Assembly (NCBI RefSeq): GCF_900115735.1
Contig: NZ_FOXO01000007.1
Span: 1-64,000, forward strand
DNA from: Butyrivibrio proteoclasticus
Lineage (GTDB): Bacteria > Bacillota > Clostridia > Lachnospirales > Lachnospiraceae
Length of the DNA: 64,000 bases
Direction: 5' to 3'
Shown piece after piece: positions 52,658-61,443 of the stretch. The translations under genes and the position numbers were made by a program. Numbering within the stretch: the first letter of the stretch is position 1; the number at the start of each line of letters is the position of its first letter. Below the pieces are notes generated by a model. The model saw nothing but the letters and a program-made list of their open reading frames with translations. It was not told where the DNA came from and searched no databases.

Positions 52658-53320
52658 ATGATGAAAAAACAATTCTTTTTACTTTATTTTATATTTTTGC
52701 TGTCCCTAAGTGGATGCAGTTTAGAACAAATTGGGGAACATGAGGCAAGTGCAGAGCTTAGCCTTGAACAAATATATAGTTACTTTGAAACTGAAGAGGA
52801 AGATACTAAAGAAGATTCCGGTCAGTATAGTACTTTGGAAGAAAGCGGCAATGACATGCTTTCAGATTCTTCAGATGTAGCTGCTACAGAGACAAAAAGT
52901 GGTATTCTTTCAGATCCTTCAGATATAAACTTGCGGGATACATATGGAAATGGTAAAAATTATGTTTTTACATATGGAAATGAAGAGTTTTCAGCTGTAT
53001 ATACCACGGATAATTGGAGAATATACGATTCTTACAAGATAAACAATACTGAAGATATTACTATTATATGCGAGGCGCTTATTAGAGTTCATCAGATTCA
53101 TGGAAGTGATATGGAGTCTTATAGGACAGCAGAGGATATGGCATATGAATGGCTTCAGCACAATATCGCATATCAAATTTTGTCAGATGACAGTTCCTGG
53201 AAGGTTCATGCACAGAATGTTGATTTAGATCCAAAAGACCAGGGTAAAAGTATTTCTGAAATATATGAGGATAGAACCGGCAAAGAGTTTAATATAAAAG
53301 AATTTCTGCAGTCACCATGA
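52658..53320 (+). CDS. Small lipoprotein, possibly translated from a leaderless mRNA
   Basis: This 220-residue product has a short lipoprotein signal (QFFLLYFIFLLSLSGC, Cys about 20), an acidic linker, and a C-terminal folded part (YTTDNWRIYDSYKI, then HGSDMESYRTAEDMAYEWLQHN). No known family is recognised. Two adjacent ATG codons (52658, 52661) follow a consensus -10 by only seven to ten bases, with no ribosome binding site. It converges with a potassium-channel gene three bases downstream. Confidence 0.7.
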   Translation: MMKKQFFLLYFIFLLSLSGCSLEQIGEHEASAELSLEQIYSYFETEEEDTKEDSGQYSTLEESGNDMLSDSSDVAATETKSGILSDPSDINLRDTYGNGKNYVFTYGNEEFSAVYTTDNWRIYDSYKINNTEDITIICEALIRVHQIHGSDMESYRTAEDMAYEWLQHNIAYQILSDDSSWKVHAQNVDLDPKDQGKSISEIYEDRTGKEFNIKEFLQSP

Positions 53321-53322
53321 AA

Positions 53323-54054
53323 CTATAGTTCGTATTTGGATTTCTTTCTGCGTATCTCGTCCATATATGCAGCAGTAATAATACCTGTAGGAAGTGCGAT
53401 GACAGCCATTCCTACAAGAGCAGATATCATAGTAATAACTCTTCCGGCTGTTGTGATAGGAGATATATCACCATAACCTATAGTTGTTATGGAGATTGTT
53501 GCCCAATACAAAGCATCAAGGAAATTGTTAAAAAGAGATGCTTCCAGCTGAAAAATCAGCATTGCAGAGATAAAAATATATATCATAATCAGGATGAGTA
53601 CTGCGCCAAGTTGTTTCTTTACTTTTCTTAATACATTTGAGATTACGACCATGGTTTTTGAGTATCGGACAAGCTTGACTATTCTGAATGCTCTGAAAAG
53701 GCGAAGAAGTTTAAGGGAGGTATTTACCGGCCATATAACATATAGTATAGGAACGAGAGAGAGCAAATCAAATATTGCCAGTGGCGAAAAGAAATATGCT
53801 ATATAAGCGCTTATACTTTTATAGCCCATTTTATAATCGGCGGTATATAGCCTCGCACAATAATCTATTAATAAAATTATGAATGTGAATACATCGATAT
53901 ATTTTGAATAGATATTTTCGTTTTTTAACGTAAGTGGAATAAGGCTTACGATTACAGCAGTGGTCATCAGCATGTCATAAGCCTTTGATGAAACATCACC
54001 TGTATGAGATGCTTCCAGTACTTCATATACTCTTCTTTTTGAATCTTCACTCAT
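53323..54054 (-). CDS. Voltage-gated-type potassium channel
   Basis: This 243-residue membrane protein has six predicted helices. The S4-like helix carries regular basic residues (LKLLRLFRAFRIVKLVRYSK). The pore loop holds the selectivity filter TTIGYGD (TISITTIGYGDISP), followed by the last helix (VITMISALVGMAVIALPTGIITAAYM). It should form a tetrameric K+ channel. There is no cytoplasmic RCK domain. GGGGACATA precedes the ATG. It shares its strand and probably its transcript with the small membrane protein encoded upstream. Confidence 0.92.
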   Translation of the reverse strand: MSEDSKRRVYEVLEASHTGDVSSKAYDMLMTTAVIVSLIPLTLKNENIYSKYIDVFTFIILLIDYCARLYTADYKMGYKSISAYIAYFFSPLAIFDLLSLVPILYVIWPVNTSLKLLRLFRAFRIVKLVRYSKTMVVISNVLRKVKKQLGAVLILIMIYIFISAMLIFQLEASLFNNFLDALYWATISITTIGYGDISPITTAGRVITMISALVGMAVIALPTGIITAAYMDEIRRKKSKYEL

Positions 54055-54066
54055 AGATATGTCCCC

Positions 54067-54219
54067 TTATTTGGCGAATATAGCCAAAATTCCCAAAATA
54101 ATCAGAATTACAGAAAAGAGCTGACACAGTCCGACAAATATTTTGGATTTGTAAAAGCGTTTGTCTTTTATTATTCCCGAATCATGGATCAGGTTTTCGT
54201 TTTTCTTACTAAATTTCAT
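54067..54219 (-). CDS. Small single-helix membrane protein
   Basis: This product of about 50 residues has a basic N-terminal half (KFSKKNENLIHDSG, KRFYKSK) and one membrane helix (FVGLCQLFSVILIILGILAIFA). I chose the ATG at 54219 because GGAG lies nine bases before it; in-frame ATGs further upstream (54249, 54237) lack one. It lies 12 bases before the potassium-channel gene and may be a channel-associated small protein, but this rests only on position. Confidence 0.5.
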   Translation of the reverse strand: MKFSKKNENLIHDSGIIKDKRFYKSKIFVGLCQLFSVILIILGILAIFAK

Positions 54220-54327
54220 AAGTATTTGCTCCATCCGCATTCTTAACAAGATATAATCGATGCTATATAATAATGTTATCGTAATTGCGATAGCGCATCA
54301 AGAATTTAATTTTCTTTTAATTTAGTA

Positions 54328-54427
54328 TTGATAAAAAACATCAAGTGTATTATTATTTATACATGATTAATGCATAAAAATACAAAAATCAATATTAGAA
54401 TGCATATTTCAATAAAATGTATGCATA
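54328..54427 (+). promoter_or_regulatory. Promoter and TGCATA repeats of the amino-acid transporter operon
   Basis: TTGATA (54328-54333) and TATTAT (54351-54356) are 17 bp apart. Downstream, TGCATA occurs at 54371, 54401 and 54422. The first sits in TGCATAAAAATACA, which resembles an ARG box bound by ArgR/AhrC. The repeats lie in the leader between promoter and start codon, where a repressor could act. Confidence 0.45.
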
Positions 54428-54441
54428 TAGGAGGAAAAATT

Positions 54442-55299
54442 ATGAAAAAGAAAATCGTTTCTTTGTTTATGGCGTCAATGATGGCAATTCTTGCTGTTGG
54501 ATGCGGGTCTTCTTCATCTACTACAAATGAGAGCGCGGATGGTGCTAATTCAGGTGTTTCCACAGTTACAGCAGGAAAGCTTACAGTAGCCACATCTCCT
54601 GACTTTGCTCCATATGAGTTCTATGCAGTAGATGAGAGCGGAACTCCACAGCTTGCAGGATTTGATATTGCACTTGCTCAGTACATAGCGGATTATCTCG
54701 GACTTGAGCTTGAGGTTGTTCCTGTTGACTTTGATGGCGTTTTGATGGAACTTCAGACTAAGGCTGTTGACCTTGGCGTTGCAGGTCTTTCACCTGATCC
54801 AAAACGTGAATCAATTATGGATTTTTCTGATATCTATTATGAAGGTGGACAGTCATTTGTATGTACTCAGGCCAACAAGGATAAGTTTGCAAGCCTTGCT
54901 GATGTTAATGCTGCAGGTCTTCAGATTGGTGCTCAGACAGGTTCAATTCAGGTGGATCTTGCACAGACAAACAGTCCTGATGCTGATCTTATTCAGCTTA
55001 CAAAGGTAACAGATATCGTTGCAGAGTTGATTGCCGGTAAGCTTGATGGTGCATATATTGAGACAGCTGTTGCAGAAAGTTATGCTAAGAACTATCCGGA
55101 TCTTTGTGTAGTTCTTGATGTTCCTTATGATGGTGCAGAAGGCTCTGCTATTGGAATTTCAAAAGGTAATGAAGCGCTTAAGGCAGCTGTAAATGAAGCA
55201 ATCAAGAGTGCAAAAGAAAGTGGCAAGATGGATGAGTTTGTTGCAACTGCCAATGAGCAGGCAAGTGGCGAGATCATCGAGGGCTTGCTTGATAACTGA
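54442..55299 (+). CDS. Polar amino-acid ABC transporter binding lipoprotein
   Basis: This 285-residue lipoprotein has the lipobox LAVGC (Cys about 21) and a family 3 solute-binding fold: LTVATSPDFAPYEFYAVDESG, GFDIALAQYIADYLG, VPVDFDGVLMELQTKAVDLGVAGLSPDPKR and QIGAQTGSIQVDLAQ. The R-x-x-x-M/F-D-F segment (KRESIMDFS) is typical of amino-acid binders. The ATG at 54442 follows GGAGGAAAAAT. The ligand could be arginine or another basic or polar amino acid, on the strength of the ARG-box-like repeats upstream. Confidence 0.9.
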   Translation: MKKKIVSLFMASMMAILAVGCGSSSSTTNESADGANSGVSTVTAGKLTVATSPDFAPYEFYAVDESGTPQLAGFDIALAQYIADYLGLELEVVPVDFDGVLMELQTKAVDLGVAGLSPDPKRESIMDFSDIYYEGGQSFVCTQANKDKFASLADVNAAGLQIGAQTGSIQVDLAQTNSPDADLIQLTKVTDIVAELIAGKLDGAYIETAVAESYAKNYPDLCVVLDVPYDGAEGSAIGISKGNEALKAAVNEAIKSAKESGKMDEFVATANEQASGEIIEGLLDN

Positions 55300-55410
55300 T
55301 ATTGGACAGGTTGCTGATTGTGGTCACTAAATACTTTGAATATCATAGAAAAATAATGCAGGGCAGATCATAAAAAGGATTCTGCTCTGCATAAGAAAAT
55401 AAGGATGGAT

Positions 55411-56199
55411 ATGGATAGTTTTATTAAGGCAGAAAATTTCACTAAGATTTCTCCCTATGCCAGCCTGTTCTGGCAGGGTATTGTAGTCACTGTAATGCTT
55501 TCATTATTTACAGTGGCTATTGGTTTTGTTTTGGCACTTATTTTATCGAGCATGAGAATGTCAAAATTTTATCCACTTGCGTTTTTGGGACTTGATAAGG
55601 AGGGACACCAGAGAGAGAAAGGGTTACTTGTTGCTATTGGAAAGTTCAATCCACTCAGTTTCCTTGCGACTGCATATGTTGAAATTTTAAGATCAACACC
55701 TGTTATTGTTCAGGTTGCAATTATATATTATGGTGTTTTTGGTTCCCTTATCACACTTCCTAGCTTTACGTTCATGGGATTTATTAAGTTTGAGAGGTTT
55801 TTCCCCGGTGTTATAGCTCTTGGAATGAACTCCGGTGCATATCTTTGTGAGATCATGAGATCTGGAATACAGTCAATTGATGGCGGACAGACAGAGGCTT
55901 CAAGATCACTTGGAATGAGCCAGCTTCAAACTATGAGATATATTATTTTGCCTCAGGCTATCAAGAATATTCTTCCTGCAATAGCTAACGAATTTGTAGT
56001 CATTATAAAAGAGTCAGCAATTACTTATACTATAGGTGTTCAGGATATTATGTCAGCTGTAAATGCGGTAAGAGGTGCTACTTTCATTATCATCGAGCCT
56101 TTACTTGTAGCAACGGCAATATATTTCTGCCTGTGTTTCCCTACAAGTAAACTGATAGCACATTTTGAAAGGAGAATGAGCCGTGGCGACAAGAGATAA
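55411..56199 (+). CDS. Polar amino-acid ABC permease
   Basis: This permease of about 262 residues has five membrane helices and matches the HisM/GlnP family: [31 protein letters not shown], then [24 protein letters not shown] and the ATPase-contact loop [31 protein letters not shown]. An additional hydrophilic loop ([12 protein letters not shown]) lies after the first helix. ATG 55411 fits the AAGGATGG site better than ATG 55405, which it overlaps. It overlaps the ATPase gene by 17 bases. The 105-bp gap before it has no hairpin that I can support. Confidence 0.9.
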   Translation: MDSFIKAENFTKISPYASLFWQGIVVTVMLSLFTVAIGFVLALILSSMRMSKFYPLAFLGLDKEGHQREKGLLVAIGKFNPLSFLATAYVEILRSTPVIVQVAIIYYGVFGSLITLPSFTFMGFIKFERFFPGVIALGMNSGAYLCEIMRSGIQSIDGGQTEASRSLGMSQLQTMRYIILPQAIKNILPAIANEFVVIIKESAITYTIGVQDIMSAVNAVRGATFIIIEPLLVATAIYFCLCFPTSKLIAHFERRMSRGDKR

Positions 56200-56959
56200 A
56201 CTGATCAAGATAGTTGATTTGGAAAAACATTATAATGGCGGTAAGATTAAAGCTCTTGACGGAGTGACTGTTGATATAGACAAAGGAGATGTAATGGTTG
56301 TTATCGGTCCTTCCGGTAGTGGAAAATCAACCTTTCTTCGTTCCCTGAACCTTCTTGAGGAGCCGACAGGCGGAGCTATTATTTTTGATGATGTTGATAT
56401 TACCAAGAAAAAATATAAGGATAAAAACGGTAAGTGGGTAAAGGTAAATATGGATCTTCACAGGCAGAAGATGGGAATGGTGTTTCAACATTTTAATCTT
56501 TTTCCACATATGACCATTATGGAAAATATGATTCTTGCCCCGGTTAAGGTAAAAAATGTACCTGAGGAAGAAGCTAAAAAGAAAGCGTTAGAGCTCCTTA
56601 AAAGAGTCGGACTTGAGGACAGAGCCAATTCTTATCCTATTCAGCTTTCCGGCGGACAAAAACAACGTATAGCTATTGTCAGAGCTCTTATGATGGAACC
56701 TGAAGTTATGCTGTTTGATGAGCCTACATCAGCTCTTGATCCAGAGATGGTAGGAGAGGTTTTGGATGTTATGAAGCAGCTTGCGGCTGAAGGAATGACT
56801 ATGGTTGTTGTTACTCATGAAATGGGCTTTGCAAGAGAGGTTGGAAACAGAGTTCTTTTCATGGCTGATGGTAAGCTTCTTGAGCAGGGGACTCCTTCAG
56901 AAGTATTTGAACATCCAAAGCATCCAAGACTTCAGGAATTTTTCAGCAAAGTTCTATAG
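56183..56959 (+). CDS. Polar amino-acid ABC ATPase, GlnQ-like
   Basis: This 258-residue ABC ATPase has Walker [17 protein letters not shown]-loop [13 protein letters not shown], signature [15 protein letters not shown], Walker [20 protein letters not shown] and switch His in [11 protein letters not shown]. This is the canonical pattern of amino-acid importers. The start is GTG at 56183 with GGAG upstream. An insertion after the first strand ([16 protein letters not shown]) is short and commonly seen in relatives. Confidence 0.94.
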   Translation: MATRDKLIKIVDLEKHYNGGKIKALDGVTVDIDKGDVMVVIGPSGSGKSTFLRSLNLLEEPTGGAIIFDDVDITKKKYKDKNGKWVKVNMDLHRQKMGMVFQHFNLFPHMTIMENMILAPVKVKNVPEEEAKKKALELLKRVGLEDRANSYPIQLSGGQKQRIAIVRALMMEPEVMLFDEPTSALDPEMVGEVLDVMKQLAAEGMTMVVVTHEMGFAREVGNRVLFMADGKLLEQGTPSEVFEHPKHPRLQEFFSKVL

Positions 56960-57004
56960 AAATATATGACTTCTTGAACTAAATAACCGGATGAATGGGG
57001 CTTG

Positions 57005-58468
57005 ATGATGGATAAGTATAAAAAAATAGCAGTAGAAGAGATAGAGAAAAAAGAAAAACTTATATATGATGTGTCCGATAAAATATGGGATTACGCAGAG
57101 ATCTCCCTGCAGGAGAATAAGTCATGCAAGCTGTATTGTAAGGTCATGGGAGACGAAGGATTTGAGGTCAGAAAAGGTTTGGGCGGCATTACAACAGCCT
57201 TTATGGCCTCTTTTGGCAGTGGGAAACCTGTAATAGGACTTTTGGCTGAGTATGATGCTCTTTCAGGTATTCCTAAGTGTGATGTGGAAAAGAAAGAGCA
57301 TCTGGATGTTGAAAAACTTGAAGAAAGCATAACCTCGGACAGCTCAGCGCATGGATGCGGTCATAATCTTTTGGGCGCAGGAGCCATGGCTGCAGCAATA
57401 GGAATAAAGAAATACCTGCAGGAATCAGGGCATGAGGGTACGATTATTTTGTATGGATGCCCCGGAGAAGAGGGCTGCGCTTCAAAAGCTTTTTTTGCAC
57501 GAGATGGTATATGGAATGACCTGGATGCCGCGCTGACCTGGCATCCCGCAGATTGCAATGAGGTTGTGACAGGGTCATCTAACTCCTGTATTCAGGTGAA
57601 GTATACGTTTAAAGGTGTATCATCACATGCTTCTGCTGCACCGGAGAAAGGCAGGAGTGCCTTGGATGCAGTGGAACTGATGAATATTGGCGTTCAGTTT
57701 TTAAGAGAGCACATGAGCGACAAAGCCAGAGTTCATTACGCTATAACAGATGCAGGTGGTATTAGTCCCAACGTAGTTCAGGCCAGGGCACAGGTCCTTT
57801 ATATGGTAAGATCGAATCATGTAAAAGAAGCATTGGAACTTCAAAAGCGAGTTGACAAGATTGCAGAGGGTGCAGCTCTTATGACTGATACAACTGTAGA
57901 GAGAACATTTATAGATGGCATGTCGGATACTGTTACCAATAGGACTTTGGAAAAAATAGCGTACAGTAACTTTGAAGAACTGGGGGTTCCCTCTCATAAT
58001 GAAGCTGAACTTCAGATTGCTGAAAAGATTGCGCTAACATATGATGGCAGGGATAAAAATCCAGGTATTGGGTCTTCTTTTGACGAAGAGTATGCCAGGA
58101 AATCTGCCTTGCTGAGAAAAGAAAATGCTACTTATATGAATGATTTCTTGTTGCCGCATTTCTTGGGAGATGCTTTTGAAGCCTCTTCAACTGATGTAGG
58201 AGATGTTAGCAACAATTGCCCAACTCTTCAAATTCATGTGGCATCCTGGCCTAATGGGTGTCCGGGACACAGTTGGCAGAATGTAGCATGCGGCGGTACT
58301 TCTATTGGTCGAAAAGCCGCGCTCCACGCAGGGAAGGTACTTGCAGCGACAGCAATAGATCTTTTTGAAAATAAAGAAATAATAAAAGAAAGCACTTTGG
58401 AATTAATGGAAAGAACAAAAGATGGCTACAATTGTCCAATTCCAGAAGGAGCTTTAGCAAAGATTTAA
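57005..58468 (+). CDS. M20 amidohydrolase, AbgB-like
   Basis: This 487-residue enzyme resembles AbgB, the p-aminobenzoyl-glutamate hydrolase subunit. It has the metal-binding blocks AEYDALSGIPKC, HGCGHNLLGAGAMAAA, GCPGEEGCASKAFFARDG and WHPADCNEVV, and the dimerisation-domain motif FKGVSSHASAAPEKGRSALDA. It is cytoplasmic and should cut an amide bond of an N-acylated amino acid or dipeptide. It follows the amino-acid importer by 45 bases and is followed by a terminator, so import and hydrolysis may be linked. Starts at 57005 or 57008 are both possible. Confidence 0.9.
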   Translation: MMDKYKKIAVEEIEKKEKLIYDVSDKIWDYAEISLQENKSCKLYCKVMGDEGFEVRKGLGGITTAFMASFGSGKPVIGLLAEYDALSGIPKCDVEKKEHLDVEKLEESITSDSSAHGCGHNLLGAGAMAAAIGIKKYLQESGHEGTIILYGCPGEEGCASKAFFARDGIWNDLDAALTWHPADCNEVVTGSSNSCIQVKYTFKGVSSHASAAPEKGRSALDAVELMNIGVQFLREHMSDKARVHYAITDAGGISPNVVQARAQVLYMVRSNHVKEALELQKRVDKIAEGAALMTDTTVERTFIDGMSDTVTNRTLEKIAYSNFEELGVPSHNEAELQIAEKIALTYDGRDKNPGIGSSFDEEYARKSALLRKENATYMNDFLLPHFLGDAFEASSTDVGDVSNNCPTLQIHVASWPNGCPGHSWQNVACGGTSIGRKAALHAGKVLAATAIDLFENKEIIKESTLELMERTKDGYNCPIPEGALAKI

Positions 58469-58471
58469 ATG

Positions 58472-58506
58472 AAAACTTCCCACACGGAACTGTGGGAAGT
58501 TTTTTA
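58472..58506 (+). terminator. Intrinsic terminator after the M20 gene
   Basis: AAAACTTCCCACA (58472-58484) pairs with TGTGGGAAGTTTT, loop CGGAAC, followed by a T run. Confidence 0.92.
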
Positions 58507-58582
58507 CTAAAACATATTGACTTATGTATTGCTTTTTAGATAGAATCATTCGGTATATGTTTTAAAGATAGGATAGATAGTT

Positions 58583-59566
58583 ATGCAGAATTTATTAGGT
58601 AAGATAAAGGCTTTTAACAATAAACACAGGAATGTTGCTCCGTTTTTAATATGGATTGAAATTGTTCTTATAGTCCTTGCAAGTATTATAAAAAATGTTT
58701 GCAGACATTATAAAATTCTTTTGGCGGGAGCGATAGTTTTGTTGGTGATTGGAATTTCAGCGAAATATCTGACAGCAGCTAAAAAAATGCCTTCAGTAGA
58801 AACTCCTATATCAGGAGTTACGGTGGAGGATGAGGCTGTAGCTGAGATTTCAAATGCTGCTGCAATGAGTGAAGCAAGTTACGCTTATAGCCAGATAGCT
58901 GATGTTCAGGATGCAGACATTGCAACAACTTTAGAAAGCTCTGATGATTTAGCTCATGTAGAAATTACAGAGGCTGCAGCTACAGCAGAAAGCAGTGAAC
59001 CTGCTTATGTAGATTCTGGTATTTCTCAGTTTATGGAAACCCATCCTGAGGCTGTAGGCTGGATAAGATTTGAGGATGATCTTATAAGCAGTCCTTTAAT
59101 GCAGGCAGATGACAATTCTAAATATGCTTTAAAGGATGCGGATGGAAATGACTCTGCTGCAGGAGCTATTTTCCTTGATTACAGATCATCAGCTGATTTT
59201 TCGGATTCGAATACTATAATCTATGGTCATAATATGCGTGACAGAAGTATGTTTGGTGCTTTGAAAATTTATAAAGAGAATCTTGAATTCTTGGATGAGC
59301 ACAAATATTTCCAGATTATAACTCCTGAGGGAAGCAGCAGATACATGATTTTCGCATTCATGGATGTTCCAAAGAATTCTTATATCTATGATGTTTGTGG
59401 TGATAATATATCCAGAATGCGTGAGTTTCTTGATACGATAGAGTATAAGACCTACATTGACACAGGAATAGAGCCAACTGTTGATGACAAGATAATAACT
59501 CTTTCAACCTGCACTCAGAAGGACGATCTGTTCTTTGTTATGTTCGCTGTTAAAGTAGATGAGTAA
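58583..59566 (+). CDS. Class B sortase with altered catalytic Arg position
   Basis: This 327-residue protein has a short cytoplasmic start, a membrane helix near 49-68 (KILLAGAIVLLVIGISAKYL), an acidic linker, and a sortase domain at about 150-327. Class B features are visible: HPEAVGWIRFEDD near 153, NTIIYGHNMRD (His216) and ITLSTCTQKDD (Cys310). In most class B sortases an Arg follows the Cys by about seven residues (pattern STC-x6-R-F); here the corresponding stretch reads DDLFFVMF with Phe. It may be inactive or use another residue. No sorting-signal substrate gene is adjacent. Confidence 0.85.
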   Translation: MQNLLGKIKAFNNKHRNVAPFLIWIEIVLIVLASIIKNVCRHYKILLAGAIVLLVIGISAKYLTAAKKMPSVETPISGVTVEDEAVAEISNAAAMSEASYAYSQIADVQDADIATTLESSDDLAHVEITEAAATAESSEPAYVDSGISQFMETHPEAVGWIRFEDDLISSPLMQADDNSKYALKDADGNDSAAGAIFLDYRSSADFSDSNTIIYGHNMRDRSMFGALKIYKENLEFLDEHKYFQIITPEGSSRYMIFAFMDVPKNSYIYDVCGDNISRMREFLDTIEYKTYIDTGIEPTVDDKIITLSTCTQKDDLFFVMFAVKVDE

Positions 59567-59583
59567 TATTTGCACAAATATAT

Positions 59584-59928
59584 TTAGAGATTGTCTTCGC
59601 CCCATTTTTTCAGTTCCAGAAGAATGGGGATGAGGCTTCTTGCTTTGTCGGTGAGTGTATATTCAACTCTGACAGGCATCTCATTATACATTTTTCTTTC
59701 TACGAGACCATCTTTTTCAAGTTCCTTTAAAGAATTGGCAAGCATTGTATTGGTGATGCCGGCAATAGAGCGGCTTAATTCGCCATATCTGACGGTTTCG
59801 TTGTTATCGATGACACAAAGGATCATAATCTTCCATTTTCCACCAACTATGTTTATAACTTTTTTTAAACCACAGCCTTCGCCTGCAATACTGTTGCATA
59901 AAGGCTCTTTTTTTGCGTCTTTTTTCAT
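59584..59928 (-). CDS. HxlR-family transcriptional regulator
   Basis: This 114-residue winged-helix protein has the family pattern GGKWKIMILCVI, RYGELSRSIAGITNTMLANSLKELEKDGLVER and VEYTLTDKARSL. The N-terminal CNSIAGEGCG has two Cys residues that might sense redox or thiol-reactive compounds, as in some HxlR members. It is divergent from the ferredoxin operon and an inverted repeat lies between them, so it probably controls that operon. Confidence 0.9.
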   Translation of the reverse strand: MKKDAKKEPLCNSIAGEGCGLKKVINIVGGKWKIMILCVIDNNETVRYGELSRSIAGITNTMLANSLKELEKDGLVERKMYNEMPVRVEYTLTDKARSLIPILLELKKWGEDNL

Positions 59929-59963
59929 GGTATGTTTTTCCTTACCAGATACATATAAACTGC

Positions 59964-59995
59964 GTACTTGATATATTTTTTATACCTAATACAAT
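59964..59995. promoter_or_regulatory. Divergent promoter with putative HxlR operator
   Basis: GTACTTGATATA (59964-59975) and TATACCTAATAC (59981-59992) are inverted arms matching at 9 of 12 positions with a 5-bp spacer. They overlap a plus-strand promoter, TTGATA (59968-59973) with TACAAT (59990-59995) 16 bp away. Binding here would block the ferredoxin operon. Confidence 0.5.
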
Positions 59996-60053
59996 ATAAG
60001 CGTTGGCTGAAAAATACAAGTATTTTTTATGAAAAAAGAAAGGAAAGTAGGAG

Positions 60054-60254
60054 ATGAGAAAGTCTGTTAATGATATTAACAGATGTGTTGCCTGCGGAGT
60101 CTGTGCTAAAGAGTGTCCCAGAGATGCAATCAGCATATTCAAAGGTTGCTATGCAGTGATCAATCATGATAAATGTGTGGGCTGTGGAATATGTGAAGGC
60201 GCTTGTCCTGCAGGTTCAGTAAGTGTTCAGGAGGTTTCTGATGGCAAAAAATAA
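60054..60254 (+). CDS. Small 2x[4Fe-4S] ferredoxin
   Basis: This 66-residue protein has two clusters of four Cys: CVACGVCAKECP and CVGCGICEGACP, each CxxCxxCxxxCP. It is a bacterial ferredoxin-type electron carrier. GTAGGAG precedes the ATG. Its end overlaps the next gene by 14 bases. Confidence 0.93.
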   Translation: MRKSVNDINRCVACGVCAKECPRDAISIFKGCYAVINHDKCVGCGICEGACPAGSVSVQEVSDGKK

Positions 60255-60828
60255 GAAAAAACATTGGTATGATTATCTTTGGATATGGACAATTATTTAT
60301 TTTGCACTGGGCTTTTTTAATATTCTTTTTGCATGGCTTGGTATGATTGATTTTATACTTCCACTGATTTTTGCAATAGCCGGTGGCAATAAGTGGTTTT
60401 GCAATCATATGTGTGGAAGAGGGCAGTTATTTTGGGCCCTTGGTCGAAATTTAAAGTGCTCCAGAAGAAAAAAAGCTCCGGCATGGCTTTCGTCGAAATG
60501 GTTTAGATATGGATTTTTGGCGTTCTTTTTAACAATGTTTGGCACAATGGTGTTTCAGACGTATCTGGTATTTTCAGGGGCTGGGTCTTTGCGCAAGGCA
60601 ATAAAACTGTTCTGGACCTTTAAAGTGCCGTGGAAATGGGCTTATAATGGATCTATATTCCCTGATTGGGTAGCTCAGTTTGGCTTTGGATTTTACAGTC
60701 TGATGCTTACATCAACGCTTATTGGGCTTATAGTTATGGCGCTGTATAAAGAGAGAACCTGGTGCTCATTTTGTCCAATGGGAACAATGACTCAGGGAAT
60801 CTGCAAGATTAAAGAGAAGAGAGGATAA
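60241..60828 (+). CDS. NapH-like membrane iron-sulfur protein
   Basis: This protein of about 195 residues has four to five membrane helices. Two Cys motifs face the cytoplasm: CNHMCGRGQLF near residue 55, and CSFCPMGTMTQGIC near the C-terminus, the CxxxCP pattern of NapH/RdxA/NosR-type electron-transfer proteins. It lacks the usual full pair of 4Fe-4S motifs of NapH, which the ferredoxin encoded upstream could provide. ATG 60241 follows AGGAGG. A membrane electron-transfer role is likely; the acceptor is unknown. Confidence 0.78.
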   Translation: MAKNKKKHWYDYLWIWTIIYFALGFFNILFAWLGMIDFILPLIFAIAGGNKWFCNHMCGRGQLFWALGRNLKCSRRKKAPAWLSSKWFRYGFLAFFLTMFGTMVFQTYLVFSGAGSLRKAIKLFWTFKVPWKWAYNGSIFPDWVAQFGFGFYSLMLTSTLIGLIVMALYKERTWCSFCPMGTMTQGICKIKEKRG

Positions 60829-60830
60829 TA

Positions 60831-61262
60831 ATGATGACTATAGAAGAAAGAGCAGCAAAAGCTGTAGAAATGAAAACATCCGGAATGTACAACTGCGCGC
60901 AGTCAGTAGCAGTGGCACTTGCTGATGAGACTGAGCTTAGTGAGCAGCAGCTTTGTCAGTTAACAGCAGGATTTTGTGCAGGGATGGGAAACATGGAGGC
61001 TACTTGTGGAGCGCTTATAGGTGCCGGAATGATCACAGGCATGAAAACTGGGGGAAAAGGAACTCTTGCCAAGACAAGACAGATTCAGGAAGAGTTTGGA
61101 AGAAGATGCGGCGCCATAAAGTGCAGAGATCTTAAGACCGTTACAGATGGAAAGCCCCTTTGCCCATGTGAAGAGTGCGTAAGAAATGCCGTGATGGTCT
61201 ATGGCGAAGTTATGGCACTGGGGTTACAGCTTTTTGATCAGGAAAAAATGAAAGAAAAATAA
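60831..61262 (+). CDS. C_GCAxxG_C_C family redox protein
   Basis: This 143-residue soluble protein has the family pattern of spaced Cys: YNCAQSV, GFCAGMGNMEATCGALIGAGM (the C-GCAxxG-like core), RRCGAIKCRDL and CPCEECV. The family is thought to bind redox cofactors or metals and is common in anaerobes next to iron-sulfur membrane proteins. It follows the NapH-like gene by two bases, so it belongs to the same electron-transfer operon. Its exact function is not known. Confidence 0.87.
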   Translation: MMTIEERAAKAVEMKTSGMYNCAQSVAVALADETELSEQQLCQLTAGFCAGMGNMEATCGALIGAGMITGMKTGGKGTLAKTRQIQEEFGRRCGAIKCRDLKTVTDGKPLCPCEECVRNAVMVYGEVMALGLQLFDQEKMKEK

Positions 61263-61299
61263 AAAAATGATAACAGCTATTAACAATTAACTTATGTTA

Positions 61300-61358
61300 T
61301 CCGATAATAAGAGTGTAAGGAATACTATAGCCATTTCCTGCACTCTTTTTTATCGGAA
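61300..61358 (+). terminator. Long imperfect hairpin after the redox operon
   Basis: TCCGATAA and AAGAGTG (from 61300) pair with CACTCTT and TTATCGGA (to 61358), with mismatches between. The T-rich stretch is inside the stem and not after it, so it may be a terminator for the redox operon or a processing site. Confidence 0.45.
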
Positions 61359-61395
61359 ATGATATTTTCGATAAAAGCGCTCCGCTATGGATGCG

Positions 61396-61440
61396 ACTGG
61401 TGTGCAAATGTGTATGCAAGCTGAAGCTTGCGCACACCAG
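61396..61440. repeat. Hairpin upstream of the BlaI-like gene
   Basis: CTGGTGTGC pairs with GCACACCAG around an inner AAGC/GCTT step. It lies just before the palindrome at 61444 in the leader of the regulator gene and has no T tail. Confidence 0.55.
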
Positions 61441-61443
61441 CGC

